64,000 nt of DNA. Origin: SHLQ01 sp047638715 (GTDB lineage Bacteria > Actinomycetota > Acidimicrobiia > Acidimicrobiales > SHLQ01). The stretch is from assembly GCA_047638715.1 (NCBI GenBank), contig JBLIMK010000004.1, forward strand, positions 1 through 64,000, read 5' to 3'. This document shows, in pieces, positions 16,227 through 25,103 of this stretch. Each line of letters opens with the position of its first letter. Positions within the stretch are counted from its first letter, which is position 1. The notes below the pieces were generated by a model. The model was not told where the DNA came from, ran no database searches, and saw only the letters and a list, made by a program, of their open reading frames with translations. The translations under genes and the position numbers were made by a program.

Positions 16227-17443
16227 CAGCGAGCCTTCGAAGAAGCGGAGACCGCGAGAATGTCGTCATCGGCGAGAATTGTTGCCATTACATCTGTGGA
16301 GGGCTCATTCTCGAGGTTGATCGATGCGACCGCGGCCACGGAGCCGCTGAACAATTGGTTTTCCATCTGTTGAACGTTGAGTCCAGCGGTCCGCAGCGTC
16401 TGAAACACCTTGGCCAGAACTCCGACCCGGTCGTAGTGACGAACAGTCAACACAACACAACTCGCGAGATCGCCCACCATGTTGACGCAATTCGTAATCC
16501 TGCCCTGGACGTAACCCTCAATGACCGCGACCGTTCCTGCAGCCACCGCGTCCTGAGCTTGTTGTGTCGAGGCGCCAATGTGATGTGAGCCAACAACATT
16601 TGGATGGAGCGAGAGCGGCGATGTCCACTCCCCTGCCTTTCCAGAGGGCTCATCTGGCCAAACGTCGAGACCAGCACGAATACCCCGTGTGTCCATTGCG
16701 GCGATCAAGGCCTCAGCATCGACCACCTCTCCCCGCGAAGTATTGAGGACGATTGCGCCATCCTTCAGCTTCGACAAGAAGTCGGCATTCACCATGCCCT
16801 TCGTGTCGGCTGACTTGGGCACGTGGAGAGATACAACGTCGGCAGAGGCGAGAAGCTCGTCCATAGTGTCGACGAGATGGATGCCAGCAGCCCGAAGCCG
16901 CGTCAGAGAAGCGGTCGACCGGTTCGGCTTCCGTAGGGCGACCACCATCATGCCGAAACCATTCGCACGTTCGGCCAATGCAAACCCGATCTCGCCCAAT
17001 CCAATGATTGCGATCGTCTTGCCGTAGATGCCGTCAGCCTTGGAATACCGGCCCTTGTTCCACCGACCAGCCGTGAGGTCTGCCATGCCCGAGGCGATGT
17101 GACGATCGATCGCAAGAAGTAGTCCCATCGCAAGCTCCGCAACAGCGATTGCGTTCTGCCCCGGAACGTTGGACACGTAGACGCCACGTGCCGACGCAGC
17201 ATCTTTGTCGACGTTGTCCGTGCCGGCTCCAGCACGAACGATGAGCCCGAGCGATTCTGAAGACTTGATGGCCTCCGCCGTCACTTTGGTCGAACGAACA
17301 ACGAGCACATCGACGGGAAGTTCGGCTAGTCGGGCCGGGATCGTGTCGGCGTTGAGATCGGCTTCGACAAGGACGTCGTGTCCCGCATCTCGCAGAGGCG
17401 AGAGCAGATCGTCCGCCAGGGCATCGGCGCAAAGGATTCGCAT
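16226..17443 (-). CDS. serA: D-3-phosphoglycerate dehydrogenase
   Basis: The 405-aa protein has a 2-hydroxyacid dehydrogenase fold: VLVVRSTKV, IVRAGAGTDNVD, the NAD-binding IIGLGEIGFALA, an Arg in NTSRGEVVD, and the catalytic His in VGSHHIGAST. The C-terminus looks like an ACT regulatory domain. It catalyses the first step of serine synthesis, which feeds one-carbon units to THF. The start at 17443 (MRILCADAL) is preferred over upstream frames because it fits the family and follows GAGAAAG. The long upstream open frame to 17692 is not family-like. Probably co-transcribed with the DUF1015 gene. Confidence 0.93.
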   Translation of the reverse strand: MRILCADALADDLLSPLRDAGHDVLVEADLNADTIPARLAELPVDVLVVRSTKVTAEAIKSSESLGLIVRAGAGTDNVDKDAASARGVYVSNVPGQNAIAVAELAMGLLLAIDRHIASGMADLTAGRWNKGRYSKADGIYGKTIAIIGLGEIGFALAERANGFGMMVVALRKPNRSTASLTRLRAAGIHLVDTMDELLASADVVSLHVPKSADTKGMVNADFLSKLKDGAIVLNTSRGEVVDAEALIAAMDTRGIRAGLDVWPDEPSGKAGEWTSPLSLHPNVVGSHHIGASTQQAQDAVAAGTVAVIEGYVQGRITNCVNMVGDLASCVVLTVRHYDRVGVLAKVFQTLRTAGLNVQQMENQLFSGSVAAVASINLENEPSTDVMATILADDDILAVSASSKAR

Positions 17444-17604
17444 GGTTGCATTTACTTTCTCGAGGCTCACGATGGCGCGAGGCGGGCGTGAGGACCGGTC
17501 AGTCGACCAAAGTGTAGAGGTCAGCACTGAACAGGCGTCCAGTCCCAGATGGACAAACTTTTGACGACTTTGGGGCAACGCGCACAAACGGGCAGACTGT
17601 TCGG

Positions 17605-18756
17605 GTGAAAGCACTCGTCTTTGAACGAAAAGAAGTCCGTTACGCCGCTGCATCGGTCGTGTCGAGCGTGCGCCCCGGCGCCGGCGGCTCAATGGGCCCG
17701 CTCCGCCTTACCGATATCGATCCGCCCGACCTACCCGAAGGTGAATGGACTCGCGTGCGTCCACGGCTCACGGGCATCTGCGGATCTGATCTCTCCACGA
17801 TCGACGGTCACTCCTCGGGTTACTTCGACGATCTTGTCAGCTTTCCGTTCGTCCCCGGGCACGAGATCGTCGGTACAACTCCCGACGGAACCCGCGTCGT
17901 GCTGGAACCAGTCCTTGGCCCAGCCGCCCGCGGTGAAACATCTACCGGCGACGCTCCGGGCGACGCGGCCGACTACGGGTACCTGTTGGACGGGCAGATC
18001 GACGATGGGATTCAGGTCGGGTTCTGCGCAAGTACCGGCGGTGGCTGGGGCGAGGAACTGGTCGCTCATTCGAGTCAGTTGCATCAGGTCCCCGCGTCGA
18101 TGTCCGACGAGACCGCGGTCATGCTCGAACCAGCCGCTGGGGGCGTTCACGCCGCCGCCCGCGCAAATATCGATGGGGGCATCGTCCTCGTCCTCGGCGC
18201 CGGAACGATGGGACTCGTTACAATCGCCGCCCTTCGCGAATACACAAATGCCGAAACGATCGTCGCCGTCGCAAAACACCCGGTTCAGAAGACGTTCGCC
18301 GCCGACCTCGGAGCCGACCTTGTCGTCTCGCCATCAGAAACTGCCCGAGCAATTCGTCGGATCACCGGCAGCCGGATGATCGGCGAGAACCTCGCTGGCG
18401 GAGCTGATGTGACAATCGATGCCATTGGTAATGCTGCGTCGATCGAACGAGCCATCGGCGTCACGCGCCCCCGAGGACGGGTGGTCATGGTGGGGATGCC
18501 GGGCAGGGTGAGTCTCGACCTCACCTCGTTGTGGCACCGCGAGACCGAACTCGTCGGGGCTTACACGTACGGAACCGATGTATGGCCTGACGGAACTTCG
18601 GTCTCGAGCTTCACTCGAGCTATCGAGCTCGCCGAGAAGGTCGATCTTGGCCGCCTCGTCTCGGCCAAGTACCCGCTCAACCGATACAAGGACGCCATTA
18701 GCCATGCGGCTCAGGCGGGCCAGCGCGGAGCGGTGAAGGTCGTGTTTGAGCAATAG
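17605..18756 (+). CDS. Medium-chain alcohol dehydrogenase-like protein lacking the structural zinc lobe
   Basis: A 383-aa MDR-family protein. Catalytic-zinc residues are present in TGICGSD and FVPGHEIVG, and the NAD(P) fold in VLVLGAGTMG. The usual four-cysteine structural-zinc loop between about residues 90 and 130 is replaced by the Gly/Asp-rich stretch GETSTGDAPGDAADYG. After it the chain returns to the family with GFCASTGGGWGEELVAH. Substrate is unknown. GTG 17605 is the likely start; CAGACT 6 bases upstream hints at a leaderless mRNA. Confidence 0.82.
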   Translation: MKALVFERKEVRYAAASVVSSVRPGAGGSMGPLRLTDIDPPDLPEGEWTRVRPRLTGICGSDLSTIDGHSSGYFDDLVSFPFVPGHEIVGTTPDGTRVVLEPVLGPAARGETSTGDAPGDAADYGYLLDGQIDDGIQVGFCASTGGGWGEELVAHSSQLHQVPASMSDETAVMLEPAAGGVHAAARANIDGGIVLVLGAGTMGLVTIAALREYTNAETIVAVAKHPVQKTFAADLGADLVVSPSETARAIRRITGSRMIGENLAGGADVTIDAIGNAASIERAIGVTRPRGRVVMVGMPGRVSLDLTSLWHRETELVGAYTYGTDVWPDGTSVSSFTRAIELAEKVDLGRLVSAKYPLNRYKDAISHAAQAGQRGAVKVVFEQ

Positions 18757-18799
18757 GCCGACGATGCTTGTGCAAAAGTGAACACCTGGCGACCCAAGA

Positions 18800-18817
18800 C
18801 GCTCGAACGCGCGAGCG
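18800..18817. terminator. Short hairpin between convergent genes
   Basis: CGCTCG and CGAGCG pair around a 6-base loop in the 68-base gap where the dehydrogenase and NUDIX genes converge. No T-run follows on either strand, so it would be at best a weak terminator. Confidence 0.25.
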
Positions 18818-18824
18818 GGCCGCA

Positions 18825-19301
18825 CTAGGAGATATCGATTGGTGTCTCGGGAAGCTCGCCCGCTGCGATCGGTTCGATGAATTCGCGCAGGCGGGGAGGG
18901 AGCACCGGTTCATCGCTGGCAAGCAACTCGGCCACATCCCACCACTTCGCGCCCTTGAAGGCGAGCGCTTCGAAGTACTCGAGGCCCTGCGGGTCATATT
19001 CACCGCCCTCGCACCAGGCCACGTGAATCCACTCTTCGGAGTCGAAGAACATCCCAGCGAAGGTGAACTGGCACTCCTGAGTCCAGATGCACGGACCGAC
19101 TTCGAACTCGGTGATGCCGGTCTCTTCGACGATCTCTCGGCGGGCGGCTTCAGCCGACGTCTCACCCGGGTCGATGCCGCCGCCGGGGATCTCCCACCAG
19201 GCGGGCTTGCTCGAATCACCAGGGTCGCTCGAGTTGATCATGAAGATCTTATGGTCCCGATCGAGGAGCACCACTCGGGCTGCTGGCCGCTTGCGTCTCA
19301 T
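18825..19301 (-). CDS. NUDIX hydrolase
   Basis: The 158-aa protein carries a full NUDIX box: GGGIDPGETSAEAARREIVE followed by ETGI. It follows WEIPGGG and fits G-x5-E-x7-REUXEExGU. The family hydrolyses nucleoside diphosphates linked to another moiety. The exact substrate cannot be told. The start at 19301 (MRRKRPAARV) has TAGTCT 7 bases upstream (19309-19314), so the transcript is probably leaderless; the longer frame to 19445 runs into leuS and is rejected. It is divergent from leuS with only 36 bases between the starts. Confidence 0.9.
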   Translation of the reverse strand: MRRKRPAARVVLLDRDHKIFMINSSDPGDSSKPAWWEIPGGGIDPGETSAEAARREIVEETGITEFEVGPCIWTQECQFTFAGMFFDSEEWIHVAWCEGGEYDPQGLEYFEALAFKGAKWWDVAELLASDEPVLPPRLREFIEPIAAGELPETPIDIS

Positions 19302-19308
19302 CGAACCA

Positions 19309-19331
19309 AGACTAGATCCGAGCCCTAGAAT
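19309..19331. promoter_or_regulatory. Back-to-back leaderless promoters, NUDIX gene and leuS
   Basis: TAGTCT on the minus strand (19309-19314) and TAGAAT on the plus strand (19326-19331) lie 7 and 6 bases before their start codons at 19301 and 19338. The arrangement repeats the one at 13279-13297. No T-box or other tRNA-sensing leader can exist before leuS. Confidence 0.5.
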
Positions 19332-19337
19332 ACAGAG

Positions 19338-22181
19338 GTGACTGAGCAGCAATCTGAGACGCCGCAACACCGCTACGACGCGGCGCTGGCCGACTCCATC
19401 GAAACCACCTGGCAAGGACGCTGGAAGGACGCTGGCACGTACCACACCCCCAATCCTGCAGGATCACTCACCGAAGGGCCCGCCAACGGTCCGACCGACC
19501 TTGCCGACCGTCCGAAGCTCTTCATCATGGACATGTTCCCCTATCCGTCGGGAACGGGCCTTCACGTCGGCCACCCACTCGGCTACATCAGCACCGATGT
19601 CTACGCCCGCTTCAAGCGCATGACCGGTTTCAACGTGTTGCACACGATGGGCTACGACGCGTTCGGGTTGCCTGCCGAAGAGCACGCTCGCTCCACCGGC
19701 GAACATCCTCGGATCAACACCGAAGCCAATATCGCCAACATGAGTCGTCAGCTTGCGCGGCTGGGGCTCGGCCACGACGACCGCCGTTCGATCGCAACAA
19801 CCGACGAGGCCTACTACCGCTGGACCCAGTGGATCTTCAGCCAGATCTTCAACGCCTGGTTTGACGAGCACGTCGGCAAAGCACGTCCGATCAGCGAACT
19901 CGAAGCCGAATTTGCAAGCGGTGTCCGGGTCCCCGAAGACGGCCGAGAGTGGACCGAGCTCTCAGCCGGTGACCAGCGAGCGCTGATCAACGAGCATCGC
20001 TTGGCCTATGTGAGTGAGGCTCCCGTCAACTGGTGCCCAGGCCTCGGCACGGTGCTCGCCAACGAAGAGGTCACGGCCGAAGGGTTATCCGACCGCGGGA
20101 ACTTTCCTGTGTTCCGCCGTCCCCTCAGACAGTGGATGATGCGGATCACCGCCTATGCGGAACGGCTGATCGACGATCTGGATCTGCTCGACTGGACCGA
20201 CAGTATCAAGACGATGCAACGCCACTGGATCGGCCGATCCGAAGGCGCACATGTCGAGTTCCGTGCCCCAACTGCACTGGACGCCGATGGCGAAGTGGCA
20301 ACTATCAGCGTCTTCACCACCCGCCCTGACACGTTGTTCGGCGCCACATACATGGTCGTCGCCCCCGAACACTCCCTCGTTAGCTCCTTGACCGCCGAGG
20401 CGTGGCCGCAAGGCACCAAGGATGCGTGGACCGGCGGCGCAGCCACGCCGGCCCGAGCAATTGAGGCCTACCAGCGGCGCACGTCGCAGATGAGTGACCT
20501 CGATCGCCAGGAAAACAAAGAAAAGACCGGTGTGTTCACCGGCAGCTTCGCAGTCAACCCTGTCAACGATCAGTCGATCCCCGTCTTCATTGCGGACTAC
20601 GTGCTGATGGGTTACGGCACGGGCGCAATCATGGCGGTGCCAGGTCAGGACGAGCGCGACTGGGATTTCGCCAAAGCGTTCGACCTCGACATTCTTCGCA
20701 CGGTGCAACCTCCCGCCGACTTCGACGGCGATGCCTACACAGGCACCGGAGCGGCCATCAACAGCGGCTTCCTCGACGGCATGGAGATCGACGAAGCGAA
20801 ATCGGCCATGATCGAGCACCTGGACGAGCTCGGCGCAGGTGAAGGAACGGTCACTACGAAGCTGCGGGACTGGTTGTTCGCTCGTCAGCGTTATTGGGGC
20901 GAACCTATTCCGATCGTGTTCGATGATGACGGCAACGCCCGGTCTGTTCCCGACGACTACTTGCCTGTCAATCTGCCCGAGCTGATCGACTGGGCACCAC
21001 GCGAACTCGACGAAGACTCCGAACCCGAACCTCCGCTCGGCCGTGCGGACGGTTGGACCACCGTGGAGCTCGATCTCGGAGACGGCGTCAAGACGTACAA
21101 ACGTGACCTCAACACGATGCCGCAATGGGCTGGTTCGTGTTGGTACTACCTGCGATACATCGATCCGGTGAGCAGCGACATCGTCGCTGATCCAACGTCC
21201 GAGAAGTACTGGATGGGCGGCGACGACCCTGAAAGTGGCGGTGTCGACCTCTACGTCGGCGGTGTGGAGCATGCGGTCTTGCACCTCTTGTACAGCCGGT
21301 TCTGGCACAAGGTGCTCTACGACTTGGGCCATGTGTCCACGCCAGAGCCGTTCAAACGGTTGATCAATCAGGGTTACATTCAGGCGCACGCGTTCGTCGA
21401 CGATCGGGGCATGTACGTCGAAGCAGCCGATGTCGTCGAAGCAGCCGACGGCTACGCATACCAGGGCGGGGCAGTGACCCGCGAATACGGGAAGATGGGG
21501 AAGTCGCTGAAGAACTCGGTGACCCCCGATGACATGTACCGAGACTACGGCGCCGACACGCTCAGGCTGTACGAGATGTTCATGGGACCCATCGACCAGG
21601 ATCGCCCCTGGGAGACCAAGTCGGTGGTCGGATCTCAACGACTCCTGCAGCGAATTTGGCGCAACTTGGTCGACGAAGACACCGGCGAACTCACGGTGGC
21701 CGACATCGGTGTTTCCGACGACCTCAACCGCTCCTTGAACCGCACGATCGACGCGGTTCAAGGAGCGATGGACGCCCTCAGCTTCAACACCTCGATCGCA
21801 CGAATCACCGAGCTAAACAACGAGCTCACCAAACTCGATGGGCCGACTCCCACCGTCGTGGCCAATGCGCTCGTCCGGTTGATCGCACCCTTGGTCCCTC
21901 ACATCGCTGAAGAGCTGTGGAGCAAGATGGGCCACGAGTCCTCTGTGGTTTACGCCGACTTCCCGACTGCCGATCCTGCCTGGCTCGTCGATGACGAACT
22001 CGAAATCCCAGTCCAGATCAAGGGCAAACTGCGTTCGCGCATCACGATCGCGGCGGATGCCGATGCTGCAACGATGCAAGCCGCAGCACTCGCCGACCCT
22101 CGAATTGCGGAGCTGCTCGAGGGCCTCGAGGTCCGCAAGGTCATCGTCATCCCCGGCAAGCTCGTCAACATCGTCGCCTAA
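19338..22181 (+). CDS. leuS: Leucyl-tRNA synthetase
   Basis: A 947-aa class I synthetase that charges tRNA-Leu. The HIGH motif appears as HVGH in PSGTGLHVGHPLGY, and KMSKS as KMGKS in YGKMGKSLKNSV. The CP1 editing domain is present around residues 230-440 (TTRPDTLFGATYMVVAPEH, and the MAVPGQDERDW end). The C-terminal anticodon-binding and Leu-specific extensions are complete. It starts with GTG; TAGAAT lies 6 bases upstream, so the mRNA probably begins at the start codon. The downstream 280-base gap holds repeats rather than a clear terminator. Confidence 0.97.
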   Translation: MTEQQSETPQHRYDAALADSIETTWQGRWKDAGTYHTPNPAGSLTEGPANGPTDLADRPKLFIMDMFPYPSGTGLHVGHPLGYISTDVYARFKRMTGFNVLHTMGYDAFGLPAEEHARSTGEHPRINTEANIANMSRQLARLGLGHDDRRSIATTDEAYYRWTQWIFSQIFNAWFDEHVGKARPISELEAEFASGVRVPEDGREWTELSAGDQRALINEHRLAYVSEAPVNWCPGLGTVLANEEVTAEGLSDRGNFPVFRRPLRQWMMRITAYAERLIDDLDLLDWTDSIKTMQRHWIGRSEGAHVEFRAPTALDADGEVATISVFTTRPDTLFGATYMVVAPEHSLVSSLTAEAWPQGTKDAWTGGAATPARAIEAYQRRTSQMSDLDRQENKEKTGVFTGSFAVNPVNDQSIPVFIADYVLMGYGTGAIMAVPGQDERDWDFAKAFDLDILRTVQPPADFDGDAYTGTGAAINSGFLDGMEIDEAKSAMIEHLDELGAGEGTVTTKLRDWLFARQRYWGEPIPIVFDDDGNARSVPDDYLPVNLPELIDWAPRELDEDSEPEPPLGRADGWTTVELDLGDGVKTYKRDLNTMPQWAGSCWYYLRYIDPVSSDIVADPTSEKYWMGGDDPESGGVDLYVGGVEHAVLHLLYSRFWHKVLYDLGHVSTPEPFKRLINQGYIQAHAFVDDRGMYVEAADVVEAADGYAYQGGAVTREYGKMGKSLKNSVTPDDMYRDYGADTLRLYEMFMGPIDQDRPWETKSVVGSQRLLQRIWRNLVDEDTGELTVADIGVSDDLNRSLNRTIDAVQGAMDALSFNTSIARITELNNELTKLDGPTPTVVANALVRLIAPLVPHIAEELWSKMGHESSVVYADFPTADPAWLVDDELEIPVQIKGKLRSRITIAADADAATMQAAALADPRIAELLEGLEVRKVIVIPGKLVNIVA

Positions 22182-22254
22182 CCATGGCGGATTTTGCTCT
22201 CGAACAAACACCTGGCGTGAACTGAGTCACACTCGCTCTGGCACCGAACCCACT

Positions 22255-22294
22255 TTTGGGGTCAGACCCAATTCGCTGATTTGGGGTCAGACCC
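22255..22294. repeat. Two copies of a GGGTCAGACCC palindrome, 25 bases apart
   Basis: TTTGGGGTCAGACCC occurs at 22255-22269 and 22280-22294. The core GGGTC-A-GACCC is an inverted repeat. Sequences of this type are known to me as dispersed REP-like repeats in many bacterial genomes. They lie 3' of leuS in the 280-base gap 22182-22461, which also has an 8-bp inverted repeat (22296-22303 with 22326-22333) and no gene. Confidence 0.6.
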
Positions 22295-22420
22295 GATCGC
22301 GGACGAGTTGTGAACAAATGGAAAATCCGCGATGGGTCGGACTCTTTGAGTGATCGCGACGGGTGACTCTCTTTAAGTAATATGGCTCAAGATACTCGCC
22401 ACGATCCGTGATGTAAGCTG

Positions 22421-22446
22421 CTCGTGATGGCGTACGCCATCACGAG
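22421..22446. promoter_or_regulatory. 26-bp perfect palindrome in front of the surface-protein gene
   Basis: The sequence starts CTCGTGATGGCGT and continues as its exact reverse complement. It ends 15 bases before the ATG at 22462. It could be an operator for a dimeric repressor, or in RNA a 10+ bp hairpin next to the ribosome site. No matching regulator gene lies nearby. Confidence 0.6.
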
Positions 22447-22461
22447 ATTGAGAGCGCCCTG

Positions 22462-24369
22462 ATGTTTCAACGATCTTCAACTGTTCGAAAGATCCTTCGC
22501 AGAGCCGTAACCACGTGCGTCGTCATGGCAGTCGCTGCGATTGCGCTGTTCAACATCGGACCGAGCAGTGGAGCGTCGGCCTCGGCACTCGATGGACCAT
22601 TTACCCCACACGCATCGCTGGTTCCCGAAGTCCCCGTGACCGGGTATCCAATCATCCTGAACACGCCCAGCTACATCCTCAACGGGTTTACGGGGTACCG
22701 CCAGACCCGCGCCGTCGATCTGATCGATAACTACATCGTTTCGGGGGGCGACTTCTACAACATCGAGTTACAGAACGGTCAGACGATCGAGCAGCGATAC
22801 CTGACCGTCTTTGATGTATCGACCAAACAAATCGTGTGCACAAACCTTGACGTAAACAACGAGGTTCTGGCGATCGCACCCGGTCCCGACCAGAACACCG
22901 CGATTATCGGCGGCCGCTTCACCACCGTCACCGGCGCCGACGGCGTCACCAGAACAAAGCCTCGGGTCGCCAAGATTGATCTCGATACCTGCCAGGTCGA
23001 TGCCGCGTGGACCGCTGGCCCGATCAACTCGAAGGTGACAGAACTGGCGGTACGCAACAACCGACTGTTCGTTGGCGGTGACTTCACCTCCATTGGAGGC
23101 GCCGCGATCGAACGTTTGGCCGAACTCAACCACTCAACCGGCGCGATCAACACGAACTTCAGCTTCGTGTTCGGTGGCGAGCTATCACGCACCGTTGTTG
23201 GGATGGAGGTCAATACCGCAGGAACTCGTCTCGCGATAGTCCACCGAGCGACATCGATCGATGGCAATTTCATGCGCGGATCCGCGGTCTTCAACGTGAG
23301 TAATCCCAACGCACCAACGCTCACCAACCACCGTCTGAGTACCGGCGCGAACGCCTACCAAAACTACCACAAGATCCAAGATGGAGCCGTTTCACCAGAC
23401 TTCAGCCGGATCGGGATCGTGGCAGGATTCGTCACAATTGCCGACTACGTGACGCTCGTCCCGACGACCGAAGCGGCAGGCCAAATCAGTTGGCAGCACT
23501 TCATGCGAGACAGCTCCACGGGAATCGGCATCTCGAACAACGCTGTCTACGTCGGTGGACACTTCTGCAAACCCGATGCTGGCCCAGGCGCCACACAAAC
23601 CCTGGCTCCGAACGGCGGTCCGGGCTCCTGTACCGGCGTTTTATTCCCCGGCGGCGTGTGGCGAACCCAACTCGCGGCCCTCAACATCGCCGACGGCACG
23701 CCGCTCAACTGGAATCCGGGTAACAACAGCTTCCGCGGCGCAACAGCAGTCACGGTCGTCAGTCGCGGCCTACTCGTTGGATACGACAACGACCGTGTCA
23801 ACAACCGCCGAGTCGGAGCAACAGCCTTCTTCGACTTCGGCGCTGGACCACCACCACCGCCACCACCACCACCTCCACCACCCGGAGGCCAAACATGCAC
23901 GGCCACCCAAGGCAACGGCCTCGTCACCCTCACATGGACCGCCATCGCTGGCGAGAACAACTACATCGTCCGCCGCAACAACAGCTACATCGCCACCGCC
24001 GGCAACGTACTCACCTTCGATAACAGCCCCGGAACCGGCACCCACACATACCTCATCCGATCCAAACTCGCAGGCGTACAAACCGACACCACCTGCAACC
24101 CAGACATCACGATCGGCGCACCACCGCCACCACCACCACCTCCACCACCCGGAGGCCAAACATGCACGGCCACCCAAGGCAACGGCCTCGTCACCCTCAC
24201 ATGGACCGCCATCGCTGGCGAGAACAACTACATCGTCCGCCGCAACAACAGCTACATCGCCACCGCCGGCAACGTACTCACCTTCACCGACAATGGTGGA
24301 GGCGCCGGGGACAGCTACGTGATTCGATCCCGCTTCGCGGGAGTGCTGACCGACACAACCTGCAACTGA
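22462..24369 (+). CDS. Secreted beta-propeller-like protein with two duplicated C-terminal domains
   Basis: The 635-aa protein has a Sec signal (basic start, hydrophobic residues about 15-32, then ASASA). Its N-terminal 430 residues contain repeated strands of the type VGGDFT and IIGGRFTTV, as in delta-60/propeller-like repeats. Two Pro-rich linkers (9-12 Pro) each lead into a fibronectin-III-like domain of about 75 residues beginning GQTCTATQGNGLVTLTW and ending near DTTCN. The two Cys could clamp each domain. The domains share an exact 165-bp DNA repeat. It is probably an exported adhesive or envelope protein. Exact function is not recognised. Confidence 0.75.
   Translation: MFQRSSTVRKILRRAVTTCVVMAVAAIALFNIGPSSGASASALDGPFTPHASLVPEVPVTGYPIILNTPSYILNGFTGYRQTRAVDLIDNYIVSGGDFYNIELQNGQTIEQRYLTVFDVSTKQIVCTNLDVNNEVLAIAPGPDQNTAIIGGRFTTVTGADGVTRTKPRVAKIDLDTCQVDAAWTAGPINSKVTELAVRNNRLFVGGDFTSIGGAAIERLAELNHSTGAINTNFSFVFGGELSRTVVGMEVNTAGTRLAIVHRATSIDGNFMRGSAVFNVSNPNAPTLTNHRLSTGANAYQNYHKIQDGAVSPDFSRIGIVAGFVTIADYVTLVPTTEAAGQISWQHFMRDSSTGIGISNNAVYVGGHFCKPDAGPGATQTLAPNGGPGSCTGVLFPGGVWRTQLAALNIADGTPLNWNPGNNSFRGATAVTVVSRGLLVGYDNDRVNNRRVGATAFFDFGAGPPPPPPPPPPPPGGQTCTATQGNGLVTLTWTAIAGENNYIVRRNNSYIATAGNVLTFDNSPGTGTHTYLIRSKLAGVQTDTTCNPDITIGAPPPPPPPPPPGGQTCTATQGNGLVTLTWTAIAGENNYIVRRNNSYIATAGNVLTFTDNGGGAGDSYVIRSRFAGVLTDTTCN
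23854..24285 (+). repeat. Exact 165-bp direct repeat inside the surface-protein gene
   Basis: Bases 23854-24018 and 24121-24285 are identical on reading, 267 bases apart. Each copy encodes a poly-Pro linker and most of an Fn3-like domain. Identity at third codon positions means recent duplication or ongoing gene conversion. Repeat number may vary between strains. Confidence 0.85.
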
Positions 24370-24413
24370 GGTCTTCGCCTACGCTCGACACAACGTCGAC
24401 GAGGGAGCCTTCC

Positions 24414-25103
24414 ATGGGCGAGATGATCGAATTCGCAGCAAACGGTGGGACGGCCAGAGGCTACGTCGCCGCTCCTGCGGCCGGCACCGGCCCGGCCATC
24501 ATGGTTATCCAGGAATGGTGGGGGCTCGCGCCGCAGATCAAAACCGTGTGCGACCAGCTCGCCGAGGTCGGCTACGTCGCGCTCGCTCCAGATCTGTACG
24601 ACGGAGAACTTGCTGAACACGACGAGATGGACAAAGCCAGCCATCTCAGTAGCACACTCGACATGGAGCAGGCCGCGGTCGAGATGAGCGGAGCGATCAC
24701 CGCGCTCCTCGATCTGGAACAAACCAGCAGCAGCACCGTGGGTATCGTTGGCTACTGCATGGGTGGCATGTTGTCGCTCGTGATGGCCGCAAAAGAGGGT
24801 GATCGAGTGGCTGCGGTTGCCACGTTCTACGGAGCGCCGGTAGGCGAGGGTGGGCCCGACTGGTCTGGCCTCACGGCAGCGGTCGAGGGGCACTTCGCCG
24901 AAACTGATGACTTCTTCCCACCCGACCAGGTCAAAGCCCTCGAGACAGATCTTCGAGGCATGGGCAAGAACGTCACGTTTACGGTCTACCCCGGAACCGG
25001 TCACGCGTTCACCAATGAAGACGACCCGCTCGGGACCTACAATCCCGAGCTCGACCGCATGACGTGGGGCAGCATGCTCGCGCTCTTCGAAGGCGCTCTC
25101 TAA
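24414..25103 (+). CDS. Dienelactone hydrolase family protein
   Basis: A 229-aa alpha/beta hydrolase. The nucleophile is Cys in GYCMGGM, the acid is Asp in FAETDDFFP, and the base is His in GTGHAF. The Glu in QEWWG matches the residue that activates the thiol in dienelactone hydrolase. Substrate is unknown; members open lactones or act on esters. ATG 24414 is chosen for its GAGGGA ribosome site; the longer upstream frame overlaps the surface-protein gene. The stop overlaps the next start (TAATG), so the pair is translated together. Confidence 0.92.
   Translation: MGEMIEFAANGGTARGYVAAPAAGTGPAIMVIQEWWGLAPQIKTVCDQLAEVGYVALAPDLYDGELAEHDEMDKASHLSSTLDMEQAAVEMSGAITALLDLEQTSSSTVGIVGYCMGGMLSLVMAAKEGDRVAAVATFYGAPVGEGGPDWSGLTAAVEGHFAETDDFFPPDQVKALETDLRGMGKNVTFTVYPGTGHAFTNEDDPLGTYNPELDRMTWGSMLALFEGAL

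Noticed and set aside
19302..19337. T-box or other leader before leuS
   Set aside because: There are only 36 bases to the divergent NUDIX gene and the transcript appears to be leaderless.
20085..21761. 558-aa open frame on the minus strand
   Set aside because: It lies wholly inside leuS on the opposite strand and shows no domain.
24370..24413. TCGAC-ACAAC-GTCGA hairpin before the dienelactone hydrolase as a fourth copy of the dispersed repeat
   Set aside because: Only the stem resembles the repeat; loop and flanks differ, and TCGA-type words are very common in this DNA.
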